Shown: positions 54,100-63,994, counted from the first letter of the stretch. The stretch: DNA of 64,000 bases from Azospirillum sp. B510 (GCF_000010725.1 NC_013854.1:2075001-2139000); one strand, 5' to 3'. Numbers and translations are program-made. Notes: generated by a model from the sequence alone, not told the origin.

Positions 54100-57000
54100 C
54101 TACTCCTCCTCACCGTCACCGAGCAGATAGTCGATGTCGCCACCGTCGAGCGCGCTGACCAGACCCTTGCCCTCGATGGTGGCGGCCGACAGGCTGCCCT
54201 TGCGGCGCTGGAGGTCGAGGATGCGCTCCTCCACCGTGTTGGCGGCGATCAGCTTGTAGACGAAGACCGGCTTGTCCTGGCCGATGCGATAGGCGCGGTC
54301 GGTGGCCTGATCCTCCGCCGCCGGATTCCACCAGGGATCGTAATGGATCACCGTGTCGGCGGCGGTCAGATTCAGGCCGCGCCCGCCGGCCTTCAGGCTG
54401 ATCAGGAAGACCGGAACCTCGCGGTTCTGGAAGCGGTTCACCGGCAGGGCCCGGTCCAGCGTGCGGCCGGTCAGCTCGACATAGGGTATGGCCGCCTTCT
54501 CCAGCTCCAGCTTGATCAGGTCGAGCATGGTGGTGAATTGCGAGAAGATCAGGATGCGCCGGCCTTCCGGCACCATCTCCTTCACCATCCCGGTCAGGGC
54601 GTGCAGCTTGGCGCTCGGCCGCGCCTTGCCGCCCAGGGCGGCGATCGATTTCAGCAGGCGCGGGTCGCAGCAGACCTGACGCAGCTTCAGGAGCGCGTCG
54701 ATCACCGCGATGGTGTTCTGGCCCAGCCCCCTGCCGCTGGCGGCCAGCGCCGCGCGCACCGTCTCGTTCACCGACAGGCGGATGGTCTCGTAGAGGTCGC
54801 GCTGGTCGCGCTCCAGGTCGATGCGCACCACCACCTCGGTCTTCGGCGGCAGCTCCTTGGCCACCGCCTCCTTGGTGCGACGGAGCAGGAAGGGACGGAT
54901 GCGGCGCATCAACAGATTGGCGCGGGTGTTGTCGCCGCGCTTCTCGATCGGCACGCGATAGCGTTTGCCGAACTCCTTGCGGTCGCCCAGCAGACCCGGC
55001 ATCAGGAAGGCGAACTGGCTCCACAGCTCGCCCAGATTGTTCTCCACCGGGGTGCCGGACAGGCAGAGCCGGTGCCGCGCCGGCAGGGCCGCCACCGCGC
55101 GGGTCGCCTTGCCGTCGGGGTTCTTGATAGCCTGCGCCTCGTCCAGCACGATCATGTGCCAGGTCAGGCGCTTCAACAGGTCAAGGTCGCGCGCCACCAC
55201 GCCATAGGTGGTCACGACGATGTGGGCGCGGTCGATCTCGGCCAACTTGCCGTGACGGTCGACGCCATGCAGCACCACCACCCGCAGATGCGGGGTGAAG
55301 CGCTCGGCCTCCGCCGTCCAGTTGGGCACCAGGCTGGTCGGCACCACGACCAGGCAGGGCTCGGTCAGGCGGCCCTCATGCTCCTCCATGGCGATATGGG
55401 CCAGGGTCTGGGCGGTCTTGCCCAGCCCCATGTCGTCGGCCAGGATGCCGGCGACGTTGTTGGCCCGCAGGCTCTGCATCCAGGCGAGGCCGGCGCGCTG
55501 ATAATCGCGCAGCTCGCCCCGGAAGCCAGGCGGCGGCGTCATGTCGCCCGGCATCTCGTCGGCGCGCAGGCGCTGGAGATAGCCGTCGATCTGCGCCGCC
55601 CCGTCGCCGCGCCGGGCGATCAGGTCGTCGATGTCCAGCAGCGAGTCGGCCTCGGCCAGCGGCACCTTCAACCGGTCGCCGCTGCTGCGCCCGCTGTCCA
55701 GCATGGCTTCCAGAACGCTGAGCAGCCGTTCGATGCGCTCGGCCGGCAGGGCCAGGACGTTGCCGTCGTCGAGAACGATGTGGGCCCGGCCATCGATGAC
55801 CCGCGTGCTCGACAAGCCGCCCTTTTCCACCAGCCGGGCCAGGATCGGCAGCAACGGCTGGCGCTCGCCGTCGATCTCGACGCCGACATCCAGGTCGAAC
55901 CAGCCGTCACCGGCATCGCGCACCGCGACGTCGACCTCGGCCCCCGGTTCGATCACCCTGGTGCCGAAATCGGCGCCGACCTCGACGATCCAGCCGGCCC
56001 TGGTCAGGGCGGGAATCTCGTTGGTGAGGAAATGCTGCCAGCGCTCCTCGACATCGCGACCGGTCAACCAATGGACGCGGGCACCGCGGGCGTTCAAAGC
56101 CCCCTTGGGCGGCTCGATCCTCGCCTGGGCGAAGCCGAGGCCGGACAGCCGGTCCAGCGCCCCCTGCTCGTCCGCCTTGTCGCGGCGGACGAAGACGACC
56201 TCGCCGAACTCGTCCTCGTAACGGGCGAACTGGCGCTGGTCGTCGGGCTCGATCTCCACCGGACAGCCATCCTCGCCATAGTCGAAGGACAGCCGCAGCA
56301 CGTCGACCAGCCCGTCGGCCGGCGTCACCACCCGGCCCAGCCGCGCGATGATCCGCGGGGAACGATCGACGATGGCCGCCGCATCGGCCGCCCCGCTGCG
56401 CACGCCGGGAATGGCATTGTCGCGGAAGCCGGGAGCTGTGATCGAGGGTGGCGGCGGAGTGATGCGCGGCATCGCGGCGACACCGCCGCGCGCGGGGGCG
56501 AACAGGCGGGACGGCGTCGCCTTGGACGGCACCGGCGGCGGAAGCGGCGCGGGCGGCACCGGCTTGGCCTTCGGCACCTCCACGACCTGGAGATCGACGG
56601 GAAAGACGGTGCCGGTGGCGCTGTCGACGCACCAATAGGACTGGCCCTTCAGCAGGATGCCGCGTTCCGGCAGGCCGGTCGGGCGCAGCTTGCGGGTGGC
56701 GGGGTCGCGGAAGGTACGGACGGTGCGGCCCGGCGCTTCGGCCAGCGGGGTGCCGTCGCGCCAGCGCAGCCGCCCGGTGGAGAGCAGGCGGCGCAGCAGG
56801 CGGTCCACCGCCTCGCCCCGGCTCTTGGCGACGGGGGTGCGCTCGGTGCCGCCGCCGCCGAGCAGACGGGCGATGGCGCGGTCGGCATCGCCGTCCAGCG
56901 AGCGCGGCGCCTTGGCCAGCACGTCGCGCGGGGTGGCCGGGCTGATGTCGGCGGTTCCGTCCGTCACGAATTCCGCCAGGATGTAGCAGGCGACATCGCC

Positions 57001-57582
57001 CTGCCCCGGCTCCAGCGTCCAGCGCAGGCCGCGCACCGGCTCCGGCGCCGACGGGGGAGGCGGCGGGGCAAGCCGCGGGACCGGCGGATGGACGGCTGGC
57101 GGATGGATGGCCGGCGGACGGACCAGGGTGAGCGGCGGTTTGGGCGCGGGTGGCCCCGCCACCGTCGGCGGGCCGGCGACGGGCGGCGTGGGAAGAGGCG
57201 GCGGCGCCAGCGGCGCCTTGACGTCGGCCACATCGAACAGGGAGGCGCGGCGCCACTCCGGCCGGCTTTCCAGCGCCAGCATCGCCGCCGCCGCCATATG
57301 GGCGCAGGCGTTGCGGCCACAGCTACAGGTCCGCTCCAGCACGACGCCGCGCTTGCCCTGCACCGGGATCACCGTCACCGCCAGCCGGCGGCCGAGATCG
57401 CTGACCTCCGCCTCGATGCGGTCGCCACCGGGAGAGCCCAGCGTGACGGCCCCCGTCATCATCAGCGTGCGGCCACGCTGCAACGTCTTGGCGTCGAAGA
57501 CGCGCGTCAGCTCCTCCTGACCGAAGGGGATGGCGGCGCCCCTCGACGAAGGGCCACGCGGCAAGGCATCGAAAAGCGACAT
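54100..57582 (-). CDS. SWIM zinc-finger SNF2-family DEAD/H helicase
   Basis: 1160-residue Swi2/Snf2 ATPase. An N-terminal SWIM zinc finger (CSCGRNACAH, residues 86-95) is followed by a Pro-rich linker at about 120-200, an uncharacterised middle region, and the helicase core: Walker A DDMGLGKT near 719, DEAQ near 815, the LSGTPVENNLGELWS motif, and the C-terminal helicase lobe ending QATDRAYRIGQDKPVFVYKLIAANTVEERILDLQRRK. This is the HepA/RapA-like bacterial SNF2 type with SWIM. Probable role in remodelling protein-DNA complexes. It lies immediately upstream of the AT-rich islet on the same strand. Confidence 0.92.
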   Translation of the reverse strand: MSLFDALPRGPSSRGAAIPFGQEELTRVFDAKTLQRGRTLMMTGAVTLGSPGGDRIEAEVSDLGRRLAVTVIPVQGKRGVVLERTCSCGRNACAHMAAAAMLALESRPEWRRASLFDVADVKAPLAPPPLPTPPVAGPPTVAGPPAPKPPLTLVRPPAIHPPAVHPPVPRLAPPPPPSAPEPVRGLRWTLEPGQGDVACYILAEFVTDGTADISPATPRDVLAKAPRSLDGDADRAIARLLGGGGTERTPVAKSRGEAVDRLLRRLLSTGRLRWRDGTPLAEAPGRTVRTFRDPATRKLRPTGLPERGILLKGQSYWCVDSATGTVFPVDLQVVEVPKAKPVPPAPLPPPVPSKATPSRLFAPARGGVAAMPRITPPPPSITAPGFRDNAIPGVRSGAADAAAIVDRSPRIIARLGRVVTPADGLVDVLRLSFDYGEDGCPVEIEPDDQRQFARYEDEFGEVVFVRRDKADEQGALDRLSGLGFAQARIEPPKGALNARGARVHWLTGRDVEERWQHFLTNEIPALTRAGWIVEVGADFGTRVIEPGAEVDVAVRDAGDGWFDLDVGVEIDGERQPLLPILARLVEKGGLSSTRVIDGRAHIVLDDGNVLALPAERIERLLSVLEAMLDSGRSSGDRLKVPLAEADSLLDIDDLIARRGDGAAQIDGYLQRLRADEMPGDMTPPPGFRGELRDYQRAGLAWMQSLRANNVAGILADDMGLGKTAQTLAHIAMEEHEGRLTEPCLVVVPTSLVPNWTAEAERFTPHLRVVVLHGVDRHGKLAEIDRAHIVVTTYGVVARDLDLLKRLTWHMIVLDEAQAIKNPDGKATRAVAALPARHRLCLSGTPVENNLGELWSQFAFLMPGLLGDRKEFGKRYRVPIEKRGDNTRANLLMRRIRPFLLRRTKEAVAKELPPKTEVVVRIDLERDQRDLYETIRLSVNETVRAALAASGRGLGQNTIAVIDALLKLRQVCCDPRLLKSIAALGGKARPSAKLHALTGMVKEMVPEGRRILIFSQFTTMLDLIKLELEKAAIPYVELTGRTLDRALPVNRFQNREVPVFLISLKAGGRGLNLTAADTVIHYDPWWNPAAEDQATDRAYRIGQDKPVFVYKLIAANTVEERILDLQRRKGSLSAATIEGKGLVSALDGGDIDYLLGDGEEE

Positions 57583-57771
57583 GCGGTGCTGAGCTGCCCA
57601 GACCAAAGCGGAACGGAACGGAACGGAAACGCGGCGCCGGTATAGAATCTTGCGCAGCGCGACGCAAGTCCTTGACTCATGCGGCAACGCCGATGGCGCC
57701 GCGTCGGCGAAACCGCGCGCGGCCGTCCGTCATAACACAGGATGCCGCCGGCTTCACCCGGCTTGGTGGGT

Positions 57772-58437
57772 TTATCCGCCGAAGCCCGGCAGCACCCGCC
57801 CCACCAGCGCGCACAGCTCCGCCCCGCGGCCCAGCAGATGGGCCGCCCAGCGGATCGTCCGCTCGACGAAGGATGGATCGCCGGCGTGGACCAGCAGGGC
57901 CAACCCAAGCGCCAGCGCGCCCAGCAGCCAGGGCGAGGGGCGCAGGCGCGGGACCGCGTCCTTGCGGCTGCTCCACAGGAACAGCAGAACCGACAGCGTG
58001 CCGATCATCAACCCGGCCGTCACCTCGGCCCAGGAATGGGCTGAGATGGCGACGCGCGAGGCGCCGATGGCCAGCACCAGCGCCACCGCCGCCAGCGGCA
58101 ATCCGATCCTGAGCCAGCGGGAGCCGGCGGTGCGCGCCGCCAACGCCGACACCGACCCGTAGAAGACGGCGGAGAAGGCGGCGTGCCCGCTGGGGCTGAC
58201 GAAACGGTCCCCGGCGAACAGCGATGGAAACAAAGGAAATTCCGGCAGGCCACAGCCATGGCCAACCAGCTTCAGAACCACCATGACACCAAGACAGAAG
58301 GCCAATGCCAGCAGCCAGCGCAGAGCCAGCGGCGCCGAATTATGGCGCCACAGCGCCGTGGCATAGACGGCGGAAAGCGGAACGAGAAGGCTGCTGCTCC
58401 CCAGATGGGTGATGGCGCCGCTGGTGGTGGCGAACAT
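57772..58437 (-). CDS. PAP2-family membrane phosphatase
   Basis: 221-residue membrane protein with about five helices. PAP2 catalytic motifs: SPSGHAAFSAVFYG (motif 2) and SRVAISAHSWAEVTAGLMIG (motif 3, with the SR and H). The KxxxxxxRP motif 1 is not obvious. It may dephosphorylate undecaprenyl-pyrophosphate or a phosphatidic acid. The start at 58437 gives a typical N-terminus. Confidence 0.88.
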   Translation of the reverse strand: MFATTSGAITHLGSSSLLVPLSAVYATALWRHNSAPLALRWLLALAFCLGVMVVLKLVGHGCGLPEFPLFPSLFAGDRFVSPSGHAAFSAVFYGSVSALAARTAGSRWLRIGLPLAAVALVLAIGASRVAISAHSWAEVTAGLMIGTLSVLLFLWSSRKDAVPRLRPSPWLLGALALGLALLVHAGDPSFVERTIRWAAHLLGRGAELCALVGRVLPGFGG

Positions 58438-58537
58438 CGGTCCCCCATGGATGCCGGTTGAAGGAATGGCTCTGGCACATGGTGCGACGCAGCAGGACCG
58501 GCAAGATGACAAAAAAGAGGGAGCCTTTCCGTCCCTC

Positions 58538-59932
58538 CTACCCATCCATCTGATCGGCGCGCGCGTCGGCGATGACACAGTTGCGGCCCGACCGTTTGGC
58601 CTCGTACAGCGCCTCGTCGGCGCGACGGATCAGCCCCTCGGCGGTGTCGCCCAGCCGGCCGCCGATCGATATCCCGATCGAGACCGTCACATTGATCTCC
58701 CCACGCTCGGACGATACGGCGAAGGGGGTGTCGGCGATGCGCGAGCGCAGACGCTCGGCGACGATCAGCGCCGCCTCCCCGTCGGTGTCCGGCAGGATGA
58801 CGATGAACTCCTCGCCGCCGAGCCGGGCGACGAGATCGAAGGTGCGGAGATTGCGGCTGGAACGGGCGGACACCTCGCGCAGAACCTCGTCGCCGATGGC
58901 GTGGCCGTAGGTGTCGTTGACCACCTTGAAATGGTCGATGTCGAACATCAGCACCGACACCGGCTTGTGGCTGTCGATGGCGCGTTCCAGCAGCCGGGGC
59001 AGATGGGCGTTGACATAGCGGCGGTTGAAGACGCCGGTCAGGCTGTCGGTCAGCGCCATCGAAAGGCTCTGCTCGTAATTGGAGCGCAGCCGTTCCTGAT
59101 AGCGCTTGCGCCGGATCTGGGTGCGGGCGCGGGCCAGCAGCTCGTTGCGGTCGACCGGCTTGACGACATAGTCGTTGGCGCCGAGCTCCAGCCCCTTGGC
59201 CACCTGCCCCAGGTCGCCGTCATCCACCATCAGAAGGATCGGCACCTGCCGCGTGCGCTCGTGAGAGCGCAGTTGCGAGCAGAGCCGCAGCCCGTCCTCG
59301 TTCAGCAGGGTCAGGCTGACCACCACCAGATCCAGCGAACCGCCCAACGCCCGCTCCAGCGCCTTGGCACAGGTATCGGCCGACATCACCGTGTTGTGGT
59401 CGCGTTGCAGGGTCTCCGTCACCTTCTCCAGGTCGAGGACGGAGTCCTCCAGCACCAGCACGCTGGCGCGCTCGAAGGATTCGCTCAGCATGGTGCCGCT
59501 GCGCTCGATGACGCCGAACTGGCCCGACGTGCTTTCGCGCAGGCGCCATTCATCCATCATCATCTTCAGCCGCACCAGCGAGCGGACGCGCGCGAACAGC
59601 GCGATGTCGTTCACCGGCTTGGTCAGGAAGTCATCCGCCCCCGCCTCCAGGCCACGGACACGGTCGGCGATGTCCGACAGCGCCGTGACCATCACCACCG
59701 GGATGTGCATGGTGGCGGGGTCGGACCGGATCTTCTCGCAAACCTCGAATCCGTCCATGCCCGGCATCATCACGTCCAGCAGGACGATGTCCGGCGATTC
59801 CGTCCGCACCATCTCCAGCGCGTCCGGTCCGTTGGAGGCCGTCAGCACGTTGAAGTACTCGCGCGTCAGCTTCGCCGCGAGCAGCTTCACATTGGGCAGA
59901 ACGTCATCGACAACCAGAACACGCGCGGACAT
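58538..59932 (-). CDS. pleD: PleD-like response regulator/diguanylate cyclase
   Basis: 464-residue REC-REC-GGDEF protein. REC1 has the phospho-accepting D53 (IVLLDVMMPGMDGFEV), while REC2 lacks it (VVVSLTLLNEDGLRL), as in Caulobacter PleD where REC2 is an adaptor. The GGEEF signature is near residue 370 and is preceded by the RTFD I-site for feedback inhibition by c-di-GMP. In Caulobacter, PleD directs the swarmer-to-stalked change, flagellum shedding and stalk growth. It lies beside divK, as in Caulobacter. Confidence 0.94.
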   Translation of the reverse strand: MSARVLVVDDVLPNVKLLAAKLTREYFNVLTASNGPDALEMVRTESPDIVLLDVMMPGMDGFEVCEKIRSDPATMHIPVVMVTALSDIADRVRGLEAGADDFLTKPVNDIALFARVRSLVRLKMMMDEWRLRESTSGQFGVIERSGTMLSESFERASVLVLEDSVLDLEKVTETLQRDHNTVMSADTCAKALERALGGSLDLVVVSLTLLNEDGLRLCSQLRSHERTRQVPILLMVDDGDLGQVAKGLELGANDYVVKPVDRNELLARARTQIRRKRYQERLRSNYEQSLSMALTDSLTGVFNRRYVNAHLPRLLERAIDSHKPVSVLMFDIDHFKVVNDTYGHAIGDEVLREVSARSSRNLRTFDLVARLGGEEFIVILPDTDGEAALIVAERLRSRIADTPFAVSSERGEINVTVSIGISIGGRLGDTAEGLIRRADEALYEAKRSGRNCVIADARADQMDG

Positions 59933-59973
59933 CGGAATGAAAATCCTGCAGTATTGCCACAAAGAAAAACGAC

Positions 59974-60381
59974 TTAACCGAGAAACTTCTTAACCGTTTC
60001 CAGAAACTTCACGACGGATATGGGCTTCGCCACATAATCCTCGCAGCCGCCCTGACGGATTTTCTCTTCGTCGCCCTTCATGGCAAAGGCGGTGACGGCG
60101 ACGACCGGGATGCTCTTCAACTCCGGATCGTCCTTGATCCAGCGGGTGACCTCCAATCCGGAAACTTCCGGCAACTGGATGTCCATCAGGATCAGGTCGG
60201 GACGGTGTTCGCGGGCCAACCGCATCGCCTCCACACCTTCGCGGGTCTGCAGCGTGCCATAGCCGTGGGCTTCGAGCAGATCATGAAAGAGCTTCATGTT
60301 CAGCTCGTTGTCCTCGACGATGAGGACGGTCTTGGTCGGCTTACCACCGGTCGACAGGCGACCGTCCGGCTCCGCTGACAT
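59974..60381 (-). CDS. divK: DivK-like single-domain response regulator
   Basis: 135-residue receiver-only protein: [31 protein letters not shown], with the phosphoacceptor D67 in [16 protein letters not shown], conserved K near [16 protein letters not shown]. In Caulobacter, DivK acts with DivJ and PleC to gate CckA-CtrA phosphorelay. It is upstream of pleD with a 41-bp gap, so they are probably co-transcribed. It has an N-terminal extension of about 15 residues. Confidence 0.93.
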   Translation of the reverse strand: MSAEPDGRLSTGGKPTKTVLIVEDNELNMKLFHDLLEAHGYGTLQTREGVEAMRLAREHRPDLILMDIQLPEVSGLEVTRWIKDDPELKSIPVVAVTAFAMKGDEEKIRQGGCEDYVAKPISVVKFLETVKKFLG

Positions 60382-60566
60382 GCATCCTCCCTGGGTCCGA
60401 ACCCCCGCGTTCACGCCGCCTCCCGACCGATCGGGCAAAGACGCGTTCGCCGGATCGCAATTCCGGTATACCCTCTTTCTGATTAGGTCGCGACGGTTAA
60501 ATAGTCGTTACCGGACAGCTGGCGGACATCCCCAAGCGACCGCGACCGCCCTGTCGGAAAAGGGAA

Positions 60567-60593
60567 AACCGCCCGCGGCAAGTGCGGGCGGTT
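60567..60593 (-). terminator. Terminator after the diguanylate cyclase gene
   Basis: AACCGCCCGC (60567-60576) pairs with GCGGGCGGTT (60584-60593), 10-bp stem and 7-nt loop. On the minus strand it is followed by TTCCCTTTTCC, 53 nt beyond the stop of the DGC gene. Confidence 0.75.
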
Positions 60594-60645
60594 CCGGTTG
60601 GGCGGGCTGGATTGTCCCCGACGGCAATTCGCGGCGAATGGCCGG

Positions 60646-61362
60646 TCAGGCCGCCCGCTTCGTCTTGCGCTTGGCGTCGCGCCGGCGCGCTCCCTTGGCG
60701 CCATACATCATGGCATCGGCACGGCGCATCACCTCGTCCTCGTTGTCCCCGGCGCCATAGGGCTGGGTGCCGACGGAGAAGCGCACCGGCAGGGTCTCCC
60801 CGCCCCATTCGACATGGGTGGCGTCGGCGATGGCGGCGAGCTGGCGGGCGCGGGCGAGGCCGCTGGCGGTGTCGGTGTTGGTCAGCAGCACGGCGAACTC
60901 GTCGCCGCCCAGCCGGGCCACGACATCCTCCTGCCTGACATTGCCGACGATCATGCGCGCCACCTGGCGCAGATAGGCATCGCCGGCGATATGGCCATGG
61001 GTGTCGTTGATGGCCTTGAAGCCATCGAGGTCGATCATGACCAGCAGGCCGCCGGCGCTGCCGTTGCGGCGGGCCGACGCCAGCTCGCGCCGGAAGTGGC
61101 TGTAGAAGCCACGGCGGTTCAGCAGGCCGGTCAGCTCGTCCGTCATCGTCAGGCTTTCAAGGTAGGCGATGCGCTCCTGCAATTCGGCGATCGTCTCCTT
61201 GGCCTCCGCGAGCAGGGAGATCGTCTCGTCCAGCGACTGACGCTCGGTCCCCCGCAGAAGCGCGACGCGCGAAGCCAGCGCGACCGGCGACCAACCGACC
61301 GGCGCATCGAAACGGTCGGAGGCATGGTGCTTCAGGTCCAGGGCGGCGACGAAGGCGTTCAT
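60646..61362 (-). CDS. Diguanylate cyclase (GGDEF)
   Basis: 238-residue cytosolic protein. An N-terminal coiled-coil region (about 40-70, LDETISLLAEAKETIAELQERIAYLESL) precedes a GGDEF domain with LTGLLNRRGFY, DLDGFKAINDTHGHIAGDAYLRQVA and RLGGDEFAVLLTNTDTA. An I-site RQED lies five residues before GGDEF. The protein ends with a basic tail (ARRRDAKRKTKRAA). No input domain other than the coiled coil is apparent. Confidence 0.92.
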   Translation of the reverse strand: MNAFVAALDLKHHASDRFDAPVGWSPVALASRVALLRGTERQSLDETISLLAEAKETIAELQERIAYLESLTMTDELTGLLNRRGFYSHFRRELASARRNGSAGGLLVMIDLDGFKAINDTHGHIAGDAYLRQVARMIVGNVRQEDVVARLGGDEFAVLLTNTDTASGLARARQLAAIADATHVEWGGETLPVRFSVGTQPYGAGDNEDEVMRRADAMMYGAKGARRRDAKRKTKRAA

Positions 61363-61576
61363 GGGGTCGGCTCCTCAGATGAAGGTCGGAACACTTCGGC
61401 CATACCCAAGCAACCAGCGTGCCAACCCGCCGCACCCGCGGATATCACGCATTTTATGCATTTTTGAACGATTGCGCCGCCGGATCACCCGGCGGGGAGG
61501 AACCTCTTTCCCACCCCGCCCGGAATCTTCTGCCCACCCCATCCGTTCGGGGCAGGAAATCACTGCCGGGCCGGCA

Positions 61577-62593
61577 TCAAACGACGCGGTCGGGCGCCGG
61601 CCGGCCCGCCATCACCGCGTCGATGTTGTCGAGCGCCCTGAACCCCATGGCGTTGCGCGTCTCCACCGTGGCGCTGCCCAGATGCGGCAGCAGGAAGGCG
61701 TTGGGAAGATCACGATAGCCCGGATGCAGGTTCGGCTCGTTCTCGAACACGTCGAGCCCGGCGGCGGCCAGCCGACCGCACTTCAGCGCGTCGATCAGCG
61801 CGGCGTCGTCCACCACACTACCGCGCGCGGTGTTGACCAGAATGGCCCCCGGCGGCAGCCGCCCGATCCGGTCGGCGTTCAGCCAATGCCGGGTTTCCGC
61901 CGTGGCCGGGAAATGGAGCGACAGGACATCGCAGACCGGCAGCATCGCCTCGGGATCGGCGTGATGGGTGGCGCCCAGTTCCTGGTCCGGCGGCAGGCGG
62001 CGGCGGTTGCTGTAATGGATGGTCATGCCGAAGGCGCGGGCGCGCGCCGCCACCGCCTGGCCGATGCGGCCCATGCCGATGATGCCCAGCCGCTTGCCTC
62101 CGACATGGGTGCCCATCAGTTGGGTCGGGGTCCAGCCGGTCCAGGCGCCGGCGCGGATCATCCGCTCCCCCTCCGACGCGCGGCGCGCGGCCCCCAGCAG
62201 CAGCAGCAGGGCGATGTCGGCGGTGGCGTCGGTCAGGACGTCGGGCGTGTTGGTCACGGTCAGGCCACGGGCCCGCGCCGCCTCCAGGTCGATATGGTCG
62301 GTCCCGACGGAGAAGGTCGCCAGCACCCGGACCCGCGGCGGCAGGGCCGCGATGGCGGCGGCGTCCAGCCGGTCACCGGCGCAGCAGAGCACGGCATCGG
62401 CCCCGGTGGCCGCGGCACGGTCGGCGATCTCCCGCCCGCCGAGCGCCTGGTCCTGAGGATTCAGCACCGCCCGGTAATCGCGCGCCGCCCGCGCCTCCAC
62501 CGCATCGGGAAGGTGGCGGGTCAGCAACAGCACCGGGCGGGATGCTGGACTGTCCGACTGCGCCGCAAGCGGCATCTCGGCGGGGCTTGTCAT
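61577..62593 (-). CDS. D-2-hydroxyacid dehydrogenase
   Basis: 338-residue NAD(P)-dependent dehydrogenase of the D-isomer family. Cofactor motif GIIGMGRIGQAVAARARAFGM (about 165-185), catalytic Arg in LVNTARGSVVDDAALIDAL, Glu in DVFENEPNLHPGYRDLPNAFLLPHLGSAT and the His in PHLGSAT. Sequence pattern resembles glyoxylate/hydroxypyruvate reductase or glycerate dehydrogenase. Substrate is not certain. The start at 62593 is preceded by GGGAACCG. Confidence 0.92.
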   Translation of the reverse strand: MTSPAEMPLAAQSDSPASRPVLLLTRHLPDAVEARAARDYRAVLNPQDQALGGREIADRAAATGADAVLCCAGDRLDAAAIAALPPRVRVLATFSVGTDHIDLEAARARGLTVTNTPDVLTDATADIALLLLLGAARRASEGERMIRAGAWTGWTPTQLMGTHVGGKRLGIIGMGRIGQAVAARARAFGMTIHYSNRRRLPPDQELGATHHADPEAMLPVCDVLSLHFPATAETRHWLNADRIGRLPPGAILVNTARGSVVDDAALIDALKCGRLAAAGLDVFENEPNLHPGYRDLPNAFLLPHLGSATVETRNAMGFRALDNIDAVMAGRPAPDRVV

Positions 62594-62690
62594 TCCGGCG
62601 GTTCCCTTCCATTGATTAGGACATTCGGGTGGCGGGCCTTTCGGACCGCGGGAAAAACACCCATACTTCACCCAGTGCCGTCAATCACCT

Positions 62691-63575
62691 GTGGATCCCG
62701 CCTTGCTCGAGCGTCTTTCCGCCTTTCCGGCAACCATTGGCCCGGCAACCGTTGGCGCGGTCCTCGCAGCCGCCATCTCCACCGGCGCCTTCCTCGCGGC
62801 CTCCCCCGCCCTGGCACAGCCTGCGGCGACCTCGTTGGCGGCGATGTCGGCCAGGATCCAGCCGCACCGCGCGATCTACACCATGGCGCTGGCCTCGGCG
62901 CGCAACGGGTCGAAGGTCAGCGACGTCCGCGGACGCATGATGTTCGAATGGGCCGACGCCTGCGATGGCTGGACGACGGAGCAGCGTTTCCAGTTGCGCT
63001 TCGTCTATAGCGAAGGCGACGACATGGCGATGAACACCAACTACACGACCTGGGAGGCGAAGAACGGCCTGCGCTACCGCTTCAATGTCCGCAAGCTGGT
63101 CAACGGCGAGGTGGACGAGGAGGTGCGCGGCGAGGCGAACCTCAACGCCGACGGCGCCGGCACCGCCCAGTTCACCAAGCCGGAGCCGCAGGAGATGGAT
63201 CTGCCGGCCCGCACCATGTTCCCCACCGCCCACACGCTGGCGATCCTGGACCATGCGGAACGGGGCGAGCCCTTCTTCTCGCGCACCATCTTCGACGGTT
63301 CCGACGCCGAGGGTCCGACCGAGGTGTCGACCGTGGTCGGCAAGCCCGGCACGCCGAAGGATGAGGCGAAGAGCCCGCTGTTGAAGGTGGGCAAGGCCTG
63401 GCCGGTGCGCATGGCCTTCTTCCCGCTCCAGAGCGATTCGGCCCAGCCGGAATATGAGATGAGCCTGAATCTTCTGGAGAACGGCATCGCCGAATCCATG
63501 CTGATCGACTATGGCGACTTCACCGTCAATGCGGTGCTGGAGAAGATCGAGGCGCTGCCGAAATCCGGTTGCTGA
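62691..63575 (+). CDS. eipB: EipB-family envelope integrity protein (DUF1849)
   Basis: 294-residue exported protein. An N-terminal signal peptide ends near residue 43 (ALAQP). The mature part matches DUF1849: IQPHRAIYTMALASARNGSKVSDVRGRMMFEWADACDGWTTEQRFQLRFVYSEGDDMAMNTNYTTWEAKNGLRYRFNVRKL. The Cys in ADACDGW and the C-terminal Cys (KSGC) correspond to the disulfide of Brucella EipB, which is needed for cell-envelope integrity. Start is GTG; no nearer ATG in frame. Confidence 0.9.
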   Translation: MDPALLERLSAFPATIGPATVGAVLAAAISTGAFLAASPALAQPAATSLAAMSARIQPHRAIYTMALASARNGSKVSDVRGRMMFEWADACDGWTTEQRFQLRFVYSEGDDMAMNTNYTTWEAKNGLRYRFNVRKLVNGEVDEEVRGEANLNADGAGTAQFTKPEPQEMDLPARTMFPTAHTLAILDHAERGEPFFSRTIFDGSDAEGPTEVSTVVGKPGTPKDEAKSPLLKVGKAWPVRMAFFPLQSDSAQPEYEMSLNLLENGIAESMLIDYGDFTVNAVLEKIEALPKSGC

Positions 63576-63766
63576 CCGGCACGGCGGGCGCCGGACGCCC
63601 GCGTCCGTGATATTTCAGGCCCGGCCGCCGGACCGCCGCCGCCGGACCGCCGATGTCACGGCCGTTTCCCTGTTGATCGCGACTCGCCGCTGCGCTTAAC
63701 TGTCGATTGAAATTTGGCGCAACAGGCCGGCCCGATCGGTCGCCGGCCGTCCGAGGGCATTCCGTC

Positions 63767-63994
63767 ATGAGCAAGAAGCATGTCCAGATCGGACAGGTTT
63801 TCCAGGCGATCGGCAGCGCCGGTGGCCGCGGTTGGCGGGTAACGGCGACGGTCAACCTGCTGGGCATTCCCCATGCCCGCGTCGTCTGCACCGAAGACGA
63901 TGGCGTGTTCAAGACCCTGAGCTGTTCGGTCCTCGCCGACACCAGCCACTACCGTCTCATCGCCTCGGCCCCGGCGGACGGGATGGCGGCCTGA
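63767..63994 (+). CDS. Small hypothetical protein
   Basis: 75 residues beginning MSKKHVQIGQVFQAIGSAGGRGWRVTATVNLLGIPHARVVCTEDDGVFKTLSCSVLADTSHYRLI. The start has GAGGG about ten bases upstream. It is a compact, predominantly beta sequence with two Cys. No family recognised. It is near the window edge, with no overlapping neighbour. Confidence 0.6.
   Translation: MSKKHVQIGQVFQAIGSAGGRGWRVTATVNLLGIPHARVVCTEDDGVFKTLSCSVLADTSHYRLIASAPADGMAA

Noticed and set aside
54058..57645. A 1195-codon plus-strand frame over the SNF2 helicase
   Set aside because: It is the antisense shadow of the helicase; the residue pattern is His/Gly/Ala/Gln-rich without motifs.
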